Of a stretch of DNA of 64,000 nucleotides, positions 33,620 to 42,241 are shown in pieces. The stretch covers positions 1 through 64,000 of the forward strand of contig JBBILX010000008.1 in the NCBI GenBank assembly GCA_037444685.1, in the 5' to 3' direction. The position numbers and the translations under genes are program-made. Source of the DNA: UBA964 sp037444685 (GTDB lineage Bacteria > Pseudomonadota > Gammaproteobacteria > Steroidobacterales > Steroidobacteraceae). The notes under the pieces are model-generated. The model saw only the letters and a program-made list of their open reading frames with translations. It did no database searches and was not told where the DNA came from. Numbering within the stretch: the first letter of the stretch is position 1; every line of letters starts with the position of its first letter.

Positions 33620-33655
33620 CGGCCGCTCGGCGCTGCGGCCGGTCGGCCGAACCGC

Positions 33656-33661
33656 TATACT
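33656..33661 (+). promoter_or_regulatory. -10 box before the cytochrome c5-like gene
   Basis: TATACT lies 38 bases before the GTG at 33699, in the 79-base gap after the acyltransferase pair. No good -35 was found. Confidence 0.45.
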
Positions 33662-33698
33662 CTGCCGGTTTTTGTCACAGGTGACCGGCGGTCGGATC

Positions 33699-34217
33699 GT
33701 GAGCAAGCAGGACTCGGTTTTCTTCAACGTTTTCAGCCTCGTACTCGGCATCCTCGTCGCCATCGCGCTGTTGCTCTTTGCCTTCGCGCGGCTGGTCGGA
33801 GCGAACACACAGCGGGAACACGTGCTCGAGGACGCGAAATACCGCGCCGCCGTCCGCGAGAACATCCGACCCTTCGTGCGCGTCGCGATCGCCGGTCAGG
33901 ACAACTCGGCGCTGGCGATCGCGCCGGCCGGCAATGCCGCCGGTGAATCCGCCGCCGGCGAGCTCCCTACCGACGGCGCCGGCGTCTACGCACTCGCCTG
34001 CGCGGCCTGTCATGGAGCCGACATCGGCGGTGCGCCGAAGTCGTTCGATCGTGCCGCGTGGGCGCCTCGGCTCGCTCAGGGCAAGGAAACCCTCTACCGG
34101 CACGCGATCGAGGGCTTCCAGGGCTCGGCCGGCGTGATGCCGGCCAAGGGCGGTCGCACGGATCTGTCGGACGAGCTCGTCAAGCTCGCCGTCGATCACA
34201 TGCTCGAGTTCAAGTAG
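33699..34217 (+). CDS. Cytochrome c5-like membrane-anchored monohaem cytochrome
   Basis: A 172-residue protein with one N-terminal transmembrane helix (VFSLVLGILVAIALLLFAF, about 10-28) that was probably not cleaved, a linker, and a C-terminal cytochrome domain with CAACH and a later VMPAKGG that would supply the axial Met. Class c5 proteins shuttle electrons in the periplasm. The GTG at 33699 is chosen; earlier TTG and GTG codons are in frame but extend before the helix. The stop overlaps the comM stop on the opposite strand by 8 bases. Confidence 0.85.
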   Translation: MSKQDSVFFNVFSLVLGILVAIALLLFAFARLVGANTQREHVLEDAKYRAAVRENIRPFVRVAIAGQDNSALAIAPAGNAAGESAAGELPTDGAGVYALACAACHGADIGGAPKSFDRAAWAPRLAQGKETLYRHAIEGFQGSAGVMPAKGGRTDLSDELVKLAVDHMLEFK

Positions 34218-35760
34218 CGAGCGCCCGCCGCAGCGCCACCGACTCGGCGACGTGACGTTCCTCGATCACGTCGCTGTCGTCGAGATCCGCGATCGTGCGT
34301 GCCACCCGCAGGCAGCGGTGCTGCCCGCGCAGCGACAGGCCGAGCCTGACTGCCGCAGCCGCCAGCACACGACGCGCTGCCGGTGTCGGCCGAGCCACTT
34401 CACCGAGTGCGATCTCTGCCAGTGAGCCATTCAGCGCACCGCGCGCGGCCTGTCGGCTCCGTGCGCGACTGATCCGGGCGATGGCCTCGGCTTGCGCAGC
34501 GCGGGCCGACTCGCGGCCTACGCGATGCGCGGCGAGCTCCGACTCGCTGACCGAGCGCAGCGGTACCCGCAGGTCGATGCGATCGAGCAGCGGGCCGGAC
34601 AGCCGACCCCGATAGAGTGTGCGCTGCCGATCGCTGCATCGGCAGGCGCGCTGCGCGTCGCCGAAGTAGCCGCAGGGGCAGGGGTTCATCGCCGCGACGA
34701 GCTGGAAGCGCGCCGGATACTCCGCGCGCAGGCTGGCGCGCGAGACCTGCACGACACCGGTCTCGAGCGGTTCGCGCAGCGCCTCGAGCACGCGCCGATC
34801 GAACTCGGGCAGTTCGTCGAGGAACAGCACCCCGTGGTGCGCGAGGGTGATCTCGCCGGGCCGCACTCGCGGCCCGCCGCCGACGATCGCGCCGGCCGAG
34901 GTCGTGTGGTGCGGCGCGCGGAACGGGCGCTCGCGCCAGGACGCCCCGGCGGCCGCGCCAGCGTTGACCAACGAGGCGATGCTGGCGACCTCGAGCGCTT
35001 CGACGGCGTCGAGCGGCGGCAGCAGCGCCGGCAGGCGCCGCGCGAGCATGCTCTTGCCGCAACCCGGCGGACCGACGAACAGCAGACTGTGCGCGCCGGC
35101 CGCGGCGATCACGAGCGCGCGCTTGGCCTGCTGCTGACCACAGACCTCGGCAAGCAGCGGCGCCGCAGCGGGCGGTGATGCCGCCGCCTCGGGCGCATCC
35201 TGCGCCGCGGCGAGCGAAGCGTCAGGCAGGGGCGCGGCGCCCGACAGGTCGCCGCAGACCTCGAGCAGGCTGCGCGCCGCGCCGGCCGCCAGACCCGGCA
35301 GCAGCATGAGTTCGGCGGCGCCCGCCCGCGGCACGATCAACCGATGGCCCGCCTGCTGCGCGGCCTGCGCGGCCGCGAGCAGACCTGCCACCGGTCGCAG
35401 TTCGCCGGTCAGCGCGAGTTCGCCGAAGAACTCGAGCGCCGGTCCGTCACTGGCCGGCGCGCTCTTCGGCTGCAACTGACCGGAGGCGATCAGGATCCCG
35501 AGCGCGATCGCGAGGTCGAACCGGCCGCCCTCCTTCGGCAGGTCGGCCGGCGCGAGATTGACCGTGATCCGACCGGCCGGGACCTCGAAGCCGCTGTGCA
35601 GCAATGCCGCCCGGACGCGTTCCTTGCTCTCGCGCACCGCGGCGGCCGGCAGGCCCACGATGCTGAACTGCGGCAGGCCGGCGCCGAGATGCACTTCGAC
35701 CATGACGGGCGGAGCGATGAGCCCGACCTGCGCACGACAGCGCAACTGGGCGAGCCCCAT
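34210..35760 (-). CDS. comM: ComM/YifB-family AAA+ ATPase (branch migration helicase)
   Basis: A 516-residue magnesium-chelatase-like AAA+ protein. An N-terminal Lon-like substrate domain (IVGLPAAAVRESKERVRAAL, about 33-52) precedes the ATPase core with Walker A GPPGCGKSM, Walker B GVLFLDELPEF and sensor region AAMNPCPCGYFGD, with a four-cysteine cluster CPCGYFGDAQRACRC. In Vibrio cholerae ComM promotes branch migration during natural transformation. Full length. UbiK, glnK and amtB follow outward in the common gammaproteobacterial order. Confidence 0.93.
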   Translation of the reverse strand: MGLAQLRCRAQVGLIAPPVMVEVHLGAGLPQFSIVGLPAAAVRESKERVRAALLHSGFEVPAGRITVNLAPADLPKEGGRFDLAIALGILIASGQLQPKSAPASDGPALEFFGELALTGELRPVAGLLAAAQAAQQAGHRLIVPRAGAAELMLLPGLAAGAARSLLEVCGDLSGAAPLPDASLAAAQDAPEAAASPPAAAPLLAEVCGQQQAKRALVIAAAGAHSLLFVGPPGCGKSMLARRLPALLPPLDAVEALEVASIASLVNAGAAAGASWRERPFRAPHHTTSAGAIVGGGPRVRPGEITLAHHGVLFLDELPEFDRRVLEALREPLETGVVQVSRASLRAEYPARFQLVAAMNPCPCGYFGDAQRACRCSDRQRTLYRGRLSGPLLDRIDLRVPLRSVSESELAAHRVGRESARAAQAEAIARISRARSRQAARGALNGSLAEIALGEVARPTPAARRVLAAAAVRLGLSLRGQHRCLRVARTIADLDDSDVIEERHVAESVALRRALAT

Positions 35761-35805
35761 CGCGCTCTCTCCTGGCCATCATGCCGAAGCGGCAACCAGG
35801 CCGCG

Positions 35806-36135
35806 TCAGGCGCCGCCCGGCGGGCCCGGCTCCGCGCAGCCTGGCGCCGCTGGGGCAGCGACCACGGGTGGCGCGCTACCCTGCTCGAGGGCCGCAAGGC
35901 GCGCCTCGAGCGCCTCGAGCCGGGCACGCGTACGGGCGAGCAGACGCACCTGCGCATCGAACTCGTCGCGCGCGACCAGATCGAGCTTGCCCAGATTGGC
36001 GCGCAACACCGCCCGAAAGTTCGATTCGAGATCGGCCTGCAGGGCCCGCACCGAGGGCGGCACGCTCTCGAGCAGGCGCCGCGCGATGTCATCGATCCGG
36101 AATCGATCCCTGATGCCTTCGTTACCGGGTTCCAT
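35806..36135 (-). CDS. ubiK: Ubiquinone biosynthesis accessory factor UbiK (BMFP family)
   Basis: A 109-residue YqiC-type protein. A first amphipathic region (DRFRIDDIARRLLESVPPSV) is followed by FRAVLRANLGKLDLVARDEFD and a heptad coiled coil (LLARTRARLEALEARLAALE), then a Pro/Ala tail. UbiK binds UbiJ and assists the ubiquinone-synthesising Ubi complex and was earlier noted as a membrane-fusogenic protein. Divergent from glnK and next to comM, as in Pseudomonas. Confidence 0.9.
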   Translation of the reverse strand: MEPGNEGIRDRFRIDDIARRLLESVPPSVRALQADLESNFRAVLRANLGKLDLVARDEFDAQVRLLARTRARLEALEARLAALEQGSAPPVVAAPAAPGCAEPGPPGGA

Positions 36136-36168
36136 GGTGCTCTCCTTTGACGCAGGGGTCGCCGCGCC

Positions 36169-36185
36169 GGCTCCAAAACGGTGCA
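36169..36185 (+). promoter_or_regulatory. Candidate NtrC binding site
   Basis: GGCTCC-AAAAC-GGTGCA resembles the NtrC consensus TGCACC-N5-GGTGCA with a full right half and a degenerate left half. It lies 52 bases upstream of the sigma-54 -24 element, a normal enhancer distance. Confidence 0.55.
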
Positions 36186-36236
36186 GCGGCCGAGCGCAGG
36201 CCTCGCGCAGAGGCCCCGAACGAACCCGCCCACCCA

Positions 36237-36252
36237 TGGCATGGAAGCTGCA
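36237..36252 (+). promoter_or_regulatory. Sigma-54 promoter of glnK-amtB
   Basis: TGGCATGGAAGCTGCA has the invariant GG (36238-36239) and GC (36250-36251) separated by exactly 10 bases, with TGGCA and TGCA flanks as in the -24/-12 consensus. It lies about 80 bases before the glnK start and implies nitrogen-limited expression through NtrC. Confidence 0.8.
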
Positions 36253-36334
36253 ACGAGTGGGGCGGACTTCGACCGGAAGCATAACCGCCCGGCGTGCGAC
36301 GGGCGATCGGCGAATCGGGCGCAAGAGGCAGGAA

Positions 36335-36673
36335 ATGAAGCTCGTCACCGCCATCGTGCGTCCATTCAAGCTCGACGACCTCGAACTCGCGGTCGCCAGG
36401 CTCGGAGTCCAGGGGATGACGGTGACCGAGGTGCAGGGTTACGGCAGGCAGAAGGGACACGCGGAGTACTACCGCGGAGCGGAGTATCGCGTCGATTTCG
36501 TCCCGAAGACCCGCGTCGAGATTGCGGTCGACGACGGCATCGTCGAGCCGGTCGTCGAGGCGATCGCCAACGTGGCCCGCACCGGCAAGGTCGGCGACGG
36601 CAAGATTTTTGTGACGGAGCTCGAGCAGGCGATCCGCATCCGCACCGGCGAAACCGGCGCGGCGGCGGCCTGA
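36335..36673 (+). CDS. glnK: PII signalling protein GlnK
   Basis: A 112-residue PII protein that senses 2-oxoglutarate, ATP and ADP, is uridylylated by GlnD, and blocks AmtB when nitrogen is plentiful. It opens MKLVTAIVRPFKLDDL. The T-loop carries the uridylylated Tyr51 in YYRGAEYRVDFVPK, and the B-loop reads TGKVGDGKIF. Full length. AGGCAGGA precedes the ATG at 36335. amtB follows 59 bases downstream. Confidence 0.96.
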   Translation: MKLVTAIVRPFKLDDLELAVARLGVQGMTVTEVQGYGRQKGHAEYYRGAEYRVDFVPKTRVEIAVDDGIVEPVVEAIANVARTGKVGDGKIFVTELEQAIRIRTGETGAAAA

Positions 36674-36732
36674 ACTTCGGCGAGTTCCGACGAGGGTCGG
36701 GTTCCGAAACGTTTGAGCTGGGAGCGACGAAA

Positions 36733-38079
36733 ATGACGAAGACGATGAGCTTGAACTCGCTGATGCGATTCTGGGTGTGGACCCTGGTCGCGGGCGTCGC
36801 GGCGCTGCTGCCGTCTCTGGGTCTCGCGGCCGAAGAAGCCACGACGCCGGTCGTCGAGAAAGGCGATGTCGCCTGGATGATGACCGCCTCGGTGCTGGTC
36901 GTGATGATGGTGGTGCCCGGTCTGGCGTTGTTCTACGGCGGACTCGTGCGCGCCAAGAACATGCTCTCGGTGCTGATGCAGGTCATGGTCGTTTTCTCGC
37001 TGATCTGCGTGCTCTGGGCCCTCTACGGCTACAGCCTCGCTTTCGGCGGCGAGGGTCTCATCATCGCTGACCTCGGCAAGGCCTTCCTCGCGGGTGTCAC
37101 ACCCGACAGCCTCGCGGATACCTTCACCGAGAACGTCAAGATTCCCGAGTACGTCTTCGTCGCCTTCCAGGCGACCTTCGCCGGCATCACCTGCGCACTG
37201 ATCGTCGGCTCGTTCGCCGAGCGCATGAAATTCGCGGCCGTGCTGGCCTTTTCGGCCCTCTGGTTCACCTTCTGCTACATCCCGATCGCGCACATGGTCT
37301 GGGGTGCTGGCGGGTACCTGCTCGACAAGGGCGCACTCGACTTCGCCGGCGGCACGGTCGTGCACATCAATGCCGGTGTGGCGGGGCTCGTGGGCGCGTA
37401 CATGGTCGGCAAGCGCATCGGTTTCGGCAAGGAAGCCATGACGCCGCATTCACTGACGCTGACGATGGTCGGCGCAGCGATGCTCTGGGTCGGCTGGTTC
37501 GGCTTCAACGCCGGCTCGAACCTCGAGGCCACGAGTGGTGCGGGCATCGCGTTCATCAATACGTTGTTCGCTACCTCGGCGGCAGTGCTGGCCTGGAGCG
37601 CGGGTGAGGCCGTCATCAAGGGCAAGGCCTCAATGCTCGGCGCTGCCTCCGGTGCGGTCGCGGGGCTCGTCGCGATCACGCCCGCCTGCGGCGTCGTTGG
37701 ACCGATGGGCGGGATCGTCATCGGACTGGCCGCCGGTCTGCTCTGCCTCTGGGGCGTCACCGGCCTCAAGCGCATGCTCGGGGCCGACGATGCGCTCGAC
37801 GTGTTCGGCGTGCACGGCGTCGGCGGCATCGTCGGCGCGTTGCTGACCGGCGTCTTCGCTGCGCCGGGCCTCGGTGGTACCGGCGCCGAGGACTTCTCGA
37901 TCGGCAACCAGCTCCTGATCCAGGCCGAGGGCGTGATCATCACGATCGTCTGGTCCGCAGTCGTCGCCGCGATCTCTTACAAGCTCGTCGATCTCGTGAT
38001 CGGTCTGCGCGTCGAGGCGGAAGCCGAGCGCGAGGGTCTCGACACCACCTCGCATGGGGAGCGCGCCTACTCGAACTGA
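36733..38079 (+). CDS. amtB: Ammonium transporter AmtB
   Basis: A 448-residue Amt/Rh channel with a signal-like first helix ending LGLAAEE and eleven transmembrane helices. Recognisable are WMMTASVLVVMMVVPGLALF, the twin-His region (HMVWGAGGYLL ... VVHINAGVAGL and FGVHGVGGIVGALLTGVF) and the C-terminal GLRVEAEAEREGLD tail that GlnK contacts. Transcribed with glnK from the sigma-54 promoter and followed by an intrinsic terminator. Confidence 0.96.
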   Translation: MTKTMSLNSLMRFWVWTLVAGVAALLPSLGLAAEEATTPVVEKGDVAWMMTASVLVVMMVVPGLALFYGGLVRAKNMLSVLMQVMVVFSLICVLWALYGYSLAFGGEGLIIADLGKAFLAGVTPDSLADTFTENVKIPEYVFVAFQATFAGITCALIVGSFAERMKFAAVLAFSALWFTFCYIPIAHMVWGAGGYLLDKGALDFAGGTVVHINAGVAGLVGAYMVGKRIGFGKEAMTPHSLTLTMVGAAMLWVGWFGFNAGSNLEATSGAGIAFINTLFATSAAVLAWSAGEAVIKGKASMLGAASGAVAGLVAITPACGVVGPMGGIVIGLAAGLLCLWGVTGLKRMLGADDALDVFGVHGVGGIVGALLTGVFAAPGLGGTGAEDFSIGNQLLIQAEGVIITIVWSAVVAAISYKLVDLVIGLRVEAEAEREGLDTTSHGERAYSN

Positions 38080-38109
38080 TCGGGCCCCCCTCTTTAACCC
38101 GATCGGACT

Positions 38110-38142
38110 GGGCGGGTCACCCTAGGGTGGCCCGCCCTTTTT
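38110..38142 (+). terminator. Intrinsic terminator after amtB
   Basis: GGGCGGGTCACCC (38110-38122) pairs with GGGTGGCCCGCCC (38125-38137) with one G-T wobble, followed by TTTTTG. Ends the glnK-amtB transcript. Confidence 0.92.
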
Positions 38143-38255
38143 GTCGCTTGTCCACCGAAACAGGGGCTTGCCAGCAGCGAGCGCGACCTTCAATGTGACG
38201 GAGTTCCGGTCGCACGCTTGGCTGCTGCCGCCATAATGCGCCGGGGAGGATTCTC

Positions 38256-38771
38256 ATGCACCGCGCCCTCACGCTTCCCGACGTCCGCTGGCTGGCGCTC
38301 ACAGTCGCCGCGTGGATTGGCGTCGCCGTGCTCGCGCTCGGCACTCGGCCGCTCTGGGCTTCAGACGTTTACTGCCGTACCGTCGGCAAGAGTCTGCAGT
38401 GTCGCGACACACCGTTCGAAGGCGCCGTGCTCGTGCGTCGCAGCGGTCAGTCGCGCATCGTGGGCCAGGACGAACTGCCGGCCGAGGCCCCCGCGGCGAG
38501 TGGCCCCGCCGCCGCATCGGCCGGCGTCGCGGCGGCCGACGAGCGCCTGCGCCGCGAACAAGCCGCGCGCGAGGTCGCAGCCGACGTTGCCAGCCGCCGC
38601 GCTGCCGAGTGCAAGCGCGCAACCGAGGCCTACGAGCGGACCATCGAGGCGCGACGGATCTATAGAACGGGGCCAAACGGCGAGCAGATCTATCTCAGCG
38701 AGGCCGAACTGACCCAGGCCCGCATCGACGCGCGCGCTGCGCGCGATGCCGCCTGCGGGCCGGCGCGCTGA
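38256..38771 (+). CDS. Hypothetical exported protein
   Basis: A 171-residue protein that I do not recognise. An N-terminal hydrophobic segment (WLALTVAAWIGVAVLALG) ends near WAS. The mature part begins DVYCRTVGKSLQCRDTP, with two Cys likely to pair, and resembles the short DUF4124-type exported domain. A long charged helix (DERLRREQAAREVAADVAS) follows, then AECKRATEAYERTIEARRIY and a final Cys. GGGGAGGA precedes the ATG. The dehydrogenase gene starts 17 bases downstream, so the two may be co-transcribed. Confidence 0.72.
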   Translation: MHRALTLPDVRWLALTVAAWIGVAVLALGTRPLWASDVYCRTVGKSLQCRDTPFEGAVLVRRSGQSRIVGQDELPAEAPAASGPAAASAGVAAADERLRREQAAREVAADVASRRAAECKRATEAYERTIEARRIYRTGPNGEQIYLSEAELTQARIDARAARDAACGPAR

Positions 38772-38788
38772 CCGCGGCTGGGCGCCCC

Positions 38789-39655
38789 ATGCGCGTTGCG
38801 TTCGCGGGGCTCGGCGCGATGGGCGAGCCCATGGCGCGCCGGCTGCACCGCGCCGCGCTGCTGCAAGCCGTATGGAATCGCACCCGTCCGCGTGCCGAGA
38901 ACCTCGCCGCCGAGCTCGGTTGCGCGGCGCCGCCGACGCTCGCCGAGACCGCGCGCGACGCGGATGCGGTCGTGATCTGCGTCTCGGCCGACGCCGACGT
39001 CCTCGAAGTCATCGCCGAACTCGCGCCGGGCCTGCGGGCCGGAACGCTCGTCATCGACTGCTCGACGGTCAGCGCCGATACGGCGCGGCGCGCCGCCGCC
39101 GAACTCGACCGCCGCGACATCGCGTTTCTCGACTGTCCGGTCAGCGGCGGCGTCGAGGGCGCGCGCGCCGGGACCCTGGCCATCATGTGTGGCGGCGAGG
39201 CGGCTGCGTTCGAGCGCGCCCGCCCCGTGCTCGAGGCGATGGGGCACACGATCACCCACTTCGGGCCGACGGGTGCCGGCCAGGCCGCGAAGGCGACCAA
39301 CCAGATCATGTGCGCGGGCATCATCCGCGCCGTCGCCGAGGCGATGGCCTTCGCCAGGGCGCAGCGTCTGCCGCTCGAGCCGCTGGTAGAGACGCTCGGC
39401 AAGGGCGCGGGTTCGTCCTGGTACTTCGTCAACCGGGCGCCGTTCATGATCCGCGGCCGTTATCCGCCCGGCTTTCGCGTCCGTCTGCATCGCAAGGACC
39501 TGCTGATCTGCCGCGACATGGCCGCACAGCTCGGAGTCGCACTGCCCGTGGTCGACGCGATGCTCGCCGAATACGCGGAGCTGATCGATCGCGGCCATGG
39601 CGACGAGGACATCTCGTCCGTGTTCCGCCTCAAGGACGCGCTGTTCCAGCGCTAG
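38789..39655 (+). CDS. NAD(P)-dependent beta-hydroxyacid dehydrogenase
   Basis: A 288-residue 3-hydroxyisobutyrate dehydrogenase/tartronate semialdehyde reductase-family enzyme. Rossmann motif GLGAMGEPMA (about 7-16), the substrate-binding DCPVSGGVEGA, and GAGQAAKATNQIM with the catalytic Lys are all present. Actual substrate (3-hydroxyisobutyrate, glycerate semialdehyde, succinic semialdehyde or other) cannot be told. It is followed 18 bases later by algZ. Confidence 0.9.
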   Translation: MRVAFAGLGAMGEPMARRLHRAALLQAVWNRTRPRAENLAAELGCAAPPTLAETARDADAVVICVSADADVLEVIAELAPGLRAGTLVIDCSTVSADTARRAAAELDRRDIAFLDCPVSGGVEGARAGTLAIMCGGEAAAFERARPVLEAMGHTITHFGPTGAGQAAKATNQIMCAGIIRAVAEAMAFARAQRLPLEPLVETLGKGAGSSWYFVNRAPFMIRGRYPPGFRVRLHRKDLLICRDMAAQLGVALPVVDAMLAEYAELIDRGHGDEDISSVFRLKDALFQR

Positions 39656-39673
39656 GCACGCTCGGTATCGCAC

Positions 39674-40768
39674 ATGGCCGACTCGACGGGTACTGCGGAG
39701 GTCGAGACGGACGCCGGCGGCGGCAGGCTCTACCTGCCCGATTTCTGCGCCCCGCGTGCGGTGCTCGCCATCGTGCTGATCGTCGAGCTCACGGCACTGA
39801 CGCTGGCACTCGCGCGCGACAACGACAGTCTGGGGTTCTGGACCGATCTGGCCCGCACGTCGCTGTTCCTGCTCTGGATCGGGCTGACGGCGGCCGCGCT
39901 GCTGTGCGTACTGCGTCGCCGGCTCGCGGGCCTCGGCGTCGCACGCAGCTCGGCGATCGTGCTCGCGACCATGGTCGCGCTGGTCGCATTGATCTCGGAA
40001 GTGACCTTCCGCCTCGGACAGAGTGCGGCGCTGGGCGGCGGCGCGCTCGTCACGCTGTTCCCGCAGGCGCACGGCGCCTTTCTCGCGCGTAATGTCGGCA
40101 TCGCGCTGATCGTCACGGCGGTCGCGCTGCGCTACTACTACGTGACGCACCAATGGCGCCGCAATGTGGAGCTCCAGTCGCAGGCGCGCGTGCGCGCACT
40201 GCAGGCACGGATCCGCCCGCACTTCCTGTTCAACAGCATGAACACGATCGCGGCGCTGACGCGCTCGGATCCGGCACGCGCGGAGCTCGCCGTGCAGGAC
40301 CTTGCCGATCTGTTCCGCGCCAGCCTCGCGGAGACGCGCCCGCAGATCACGCTCGAGCAGGAGCTCGAGATCGCAGCGACCTACGAGCGCATCGAGAAGC
40401 TGCGACTCGGCACGCGGCTCGATGTGCTCTGGAAGATGGACTCTTTGCCGCCCGACGCGGCCGTGCCGAGCCTGATGATCCAGCCGCTGCTCGAGAACGC
40501 GATCTACCACGGCATCGAGCCGCGGCCCGAGGGGGGCACCGTCACGGTGACGGGTGAGCGGCACCGCGAACTGCTGACCATTGTCGTTCGCAACCCCCTG
40601 CCGGCCGGCGCCGTGACGCGCGACGGCAATCGCGTCGCGCTGTCGAATATCCGCGAAAGACTGCAGCTCCTCTATGGAGCGCTCGCCACCGTCAAAGCCG
40701 GCCGCTTCGGCGACGAGTACATCGTGACCCTGCGCTTTCCCTACACCCCGGTGGCGAAGAGAATCTGA
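39674..40768 (+). CDS. algZ: LytS/AlgZ-type sensor histidine kinase
   Basis: A 364-residue membrane kinase. Four hydrophobic helices in the first 155 residues (about 34-51, 60-80, 90-110, 128-150) are followed by a His_kinase domain whose phospho-acceptor lies in ARIRPHFLFNSMNTI (His about 183) and a HATPase core with IQPLLENAIYHGIEP. Proteins of this type (AlgZ/FimS) pair with LytTR response regulators; the partner starts 3 bases after its stop. In Pseudomonas the pair controls alginate, pili and twitching; target genes here are unknown. Confidence 0.88.
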   Translation: MADSTGTAEVETDAGGGRLYLPDFCAPRAVLAIVLIVELTALTLALARDNDSLGFWTDLARTSLFLLWIGLTAAALLCVLRRRLAGLGVARSSAIVLATMVALVALISEVTFRLGQSAALGGGALVTLFPQAHGAFLARNVGIALIVTAVALRYYYVTHQWRRNVELQSQARVRALQARIRPHFLFNSMNTIAALTRSDPARAELAVQDLADLFRASLAETRPQITLEQELEIAATYERIEKLRLGTRLDVLWKMDSLPPDAAVPSLMIQPLLENAIYHGIEPRPEGGTVTVTGERHRELLTIVVRNPLPAGAVTRDGNRVALSNIRERLQLLYGALATVKAGRFGDEYIVTLRFPYTPVAKRI

Positions 40769-40771
40769 GCC

Positions 40772-41509
40772 ATGCGCCACCGCATCCTGATCGTCGACGA
40801 CGAGGCTCCGGCCCGCGAGCGCCTGCGCGCGCTCGTCGAAGCGCTGCCCGAGACCGAGATCGTGGGCGAGGCCGCCAACGGCGTCGAGGCGATCGACCAG
40901 GCCTTCGGCCTCGGTCCCGACATCGTCTTGCTCGACGTGCGCATGCCGGGTCTAGACGGCCTTCAGGTTGCGCAGCGCCTCGCGGCGGCGCCGGAACCGC
41001 CCGCCGTGATCTTCACGACCGCGTACGACGAGTATGCCCTCCCGGCCTTCGAGACCCAGGCCGTCGCCTACCTGCTGAAGCCGATTCGCGCCGACAAGCT
41101 GGCCGCCGCGATCGACAAGGCCGGACGCCTGACCCGTCCGCAGATCGCGCAGGCAGCCCAGGCGGCCCGGTTCGTCGAGCGGCGCACGCACATCGCGGTG
41201 CGCCGTCGCGACGGCACCCGACTCGTGCCGATCGAGGAAGTGCTCTACTTCTACGCCGACCAGAAATACACGACGGTCCGACACCTGCAGGGTGAGGAAC
41301 TCATCGACGACAGCCTGCGCGCGCTCGAGGACGAGCTCGGCAGCGCGGTCGTGCGCATCCACCGCAACACCCTCGTCCTCGTGGACCGGCTCACGGCGAT
41401 CGAGCGCGACCCGGACGGCCAGTACTTCGTGCGCTTGCGGGGCTGTCCCGAGCGACTCGCGGTCAGCCGGCGCATGGCCTCAGAGCTCCGCGAGCGCTTC
41501 CGCATCTGA
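40772..41509 (+). CDS. algR: LytTR response regulator AlgR
   Basis: A 245-residue regulator with an N-terminal receiver (ILIVDDEAPARERL, phospho-acceptor D55 in IVLLDVRMPG, and K in YLLKPIRADKL) and a C-terminal LytTR DNA-binding domain (HIAVRRRDGTRLVPIEEV, YTTVRHLQGEELIDDSL, VRIHRNTLV). Receives phosphate from AlgZ. It is the second LytTR protein in the window; the other, at 7405, is membrane-bound and lacks a receiver. Confidence 0.93.
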   Translation: MRHRILIVDDEAPARERLRALVEALPETEIVGEAANGVEAIDQAFGLGPDIVLLDVRMPGLDGLQVAQRLAAAPEPPAVIFTTAYDEYALPAFETQAVAYLLKPIRADKLAAAIDKAGRLTRPQIAQAAQAARFVERRTHIAVRRRDGTRLVPIEEVLYFYADQKYTTVRHLQGEELIDDSLRALEDELGSAVVRIHRNTLVLVDRLTAIERDPDGQYFVRLRGCPERLAVSRRMASELRERFRI

Positions 41510-41608
41510 CTTAACGCCGGTCCGCGTGCGACGGAGTGACCGTCTGTGACGGACATCATCGTCGTGGCTGGCGTTTGCCGTTGTGATGGCGCCACGGGAG
41601 GGTTGCAG

Positions 41609-42241
41609 ATGTCTTCATCGCAGCGGCTGGATACGGCACGGGCGCGCGAGATAGTACGCGCAGAGTTCGACGCCTGGATCGCCCGGGCGCCCCGGCCGGA
41701 CGCGGCGCGGCGGCAGCTGGCACCCGACGCCGCACTGCACGGCGCCACGCTTGCGCGCGTCGAAGCCGTGCTCGGACACCCGCGACCGGCGAGTGCCAAC
41801 CGCCGCTGGATCTGCGAACTGATACGCGGCTGGGCGCCGCTCGAGGTGCTGTTCCCGACCCGGGACTACCGCGGTCATCCGGGTCTGAGCGGTGAGCTGC
41901 CGCTGCATCTGCCGCTGCTGGTCGAACGCGAGTACGGTCATGTGCTCGGCGTCGCACGCGACCTCGCCGACGCCTGCGACCTGCTGCGCAGCGATCGTGA
42001 CCGGCTCGCGCTGCAGCTCGCCGTCGCCGCCGCGCTGCTGCCGCTGCTCGACACGACGGCAGTCGAGGATGCGCGCTGGCTCGCCGAGCTGCGGCTGCAA
42101 TCGCTCGCGATGGCCGAATACCTGCATCGCAGCGCGATTGGTCTCGCGCAGATCCTGCCCGAGGATCTCGTAATGACCTACGCCGCCGCGATCGCACGGG
42201 CGCAGCGCAAGCAGCGCGACGACTGTCAGCGCGCGGCATAG
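41609..42241 (+). CDS. Hypothetical protein downstream of algR
   Basis: A 210-residue, mainly alpha-helical soluble protein that I do not recognise. Features seen: an N-terminal DTARAREIVRAEFDAWIARA helix, an Arg/Trp stretch (ANRRWICELIRGWAPLE), FPTRDYRGHPGLSGELPLH, and a long Leu/Ala-rich second half. No signal peptide or membrane segment. GGGAGGG 7-10 bases before the ATG supports this start. Its 3' end overlaps the 3' end of the decayed reductase gene on the other strand by 16 bases. Confidence 0.7.
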   Translation: MSSSQRLDTARAREIVRAEFDAWIARAPRPDAARRQLAPDAALHGATLARVEAVLGHPRPASANRRWICELIRGWAPLEVLFPTRDYRGHPGLSGELPLHLPLLVEREYGHVLGVARDLADACDLLRSDRDRLALQLAVAAALLPLLDTTAVEDARWLAELRLQSLAMAEYLHRSAIGLAQILPEDLVMTYAAAIARAQRKQRDDCQRAA

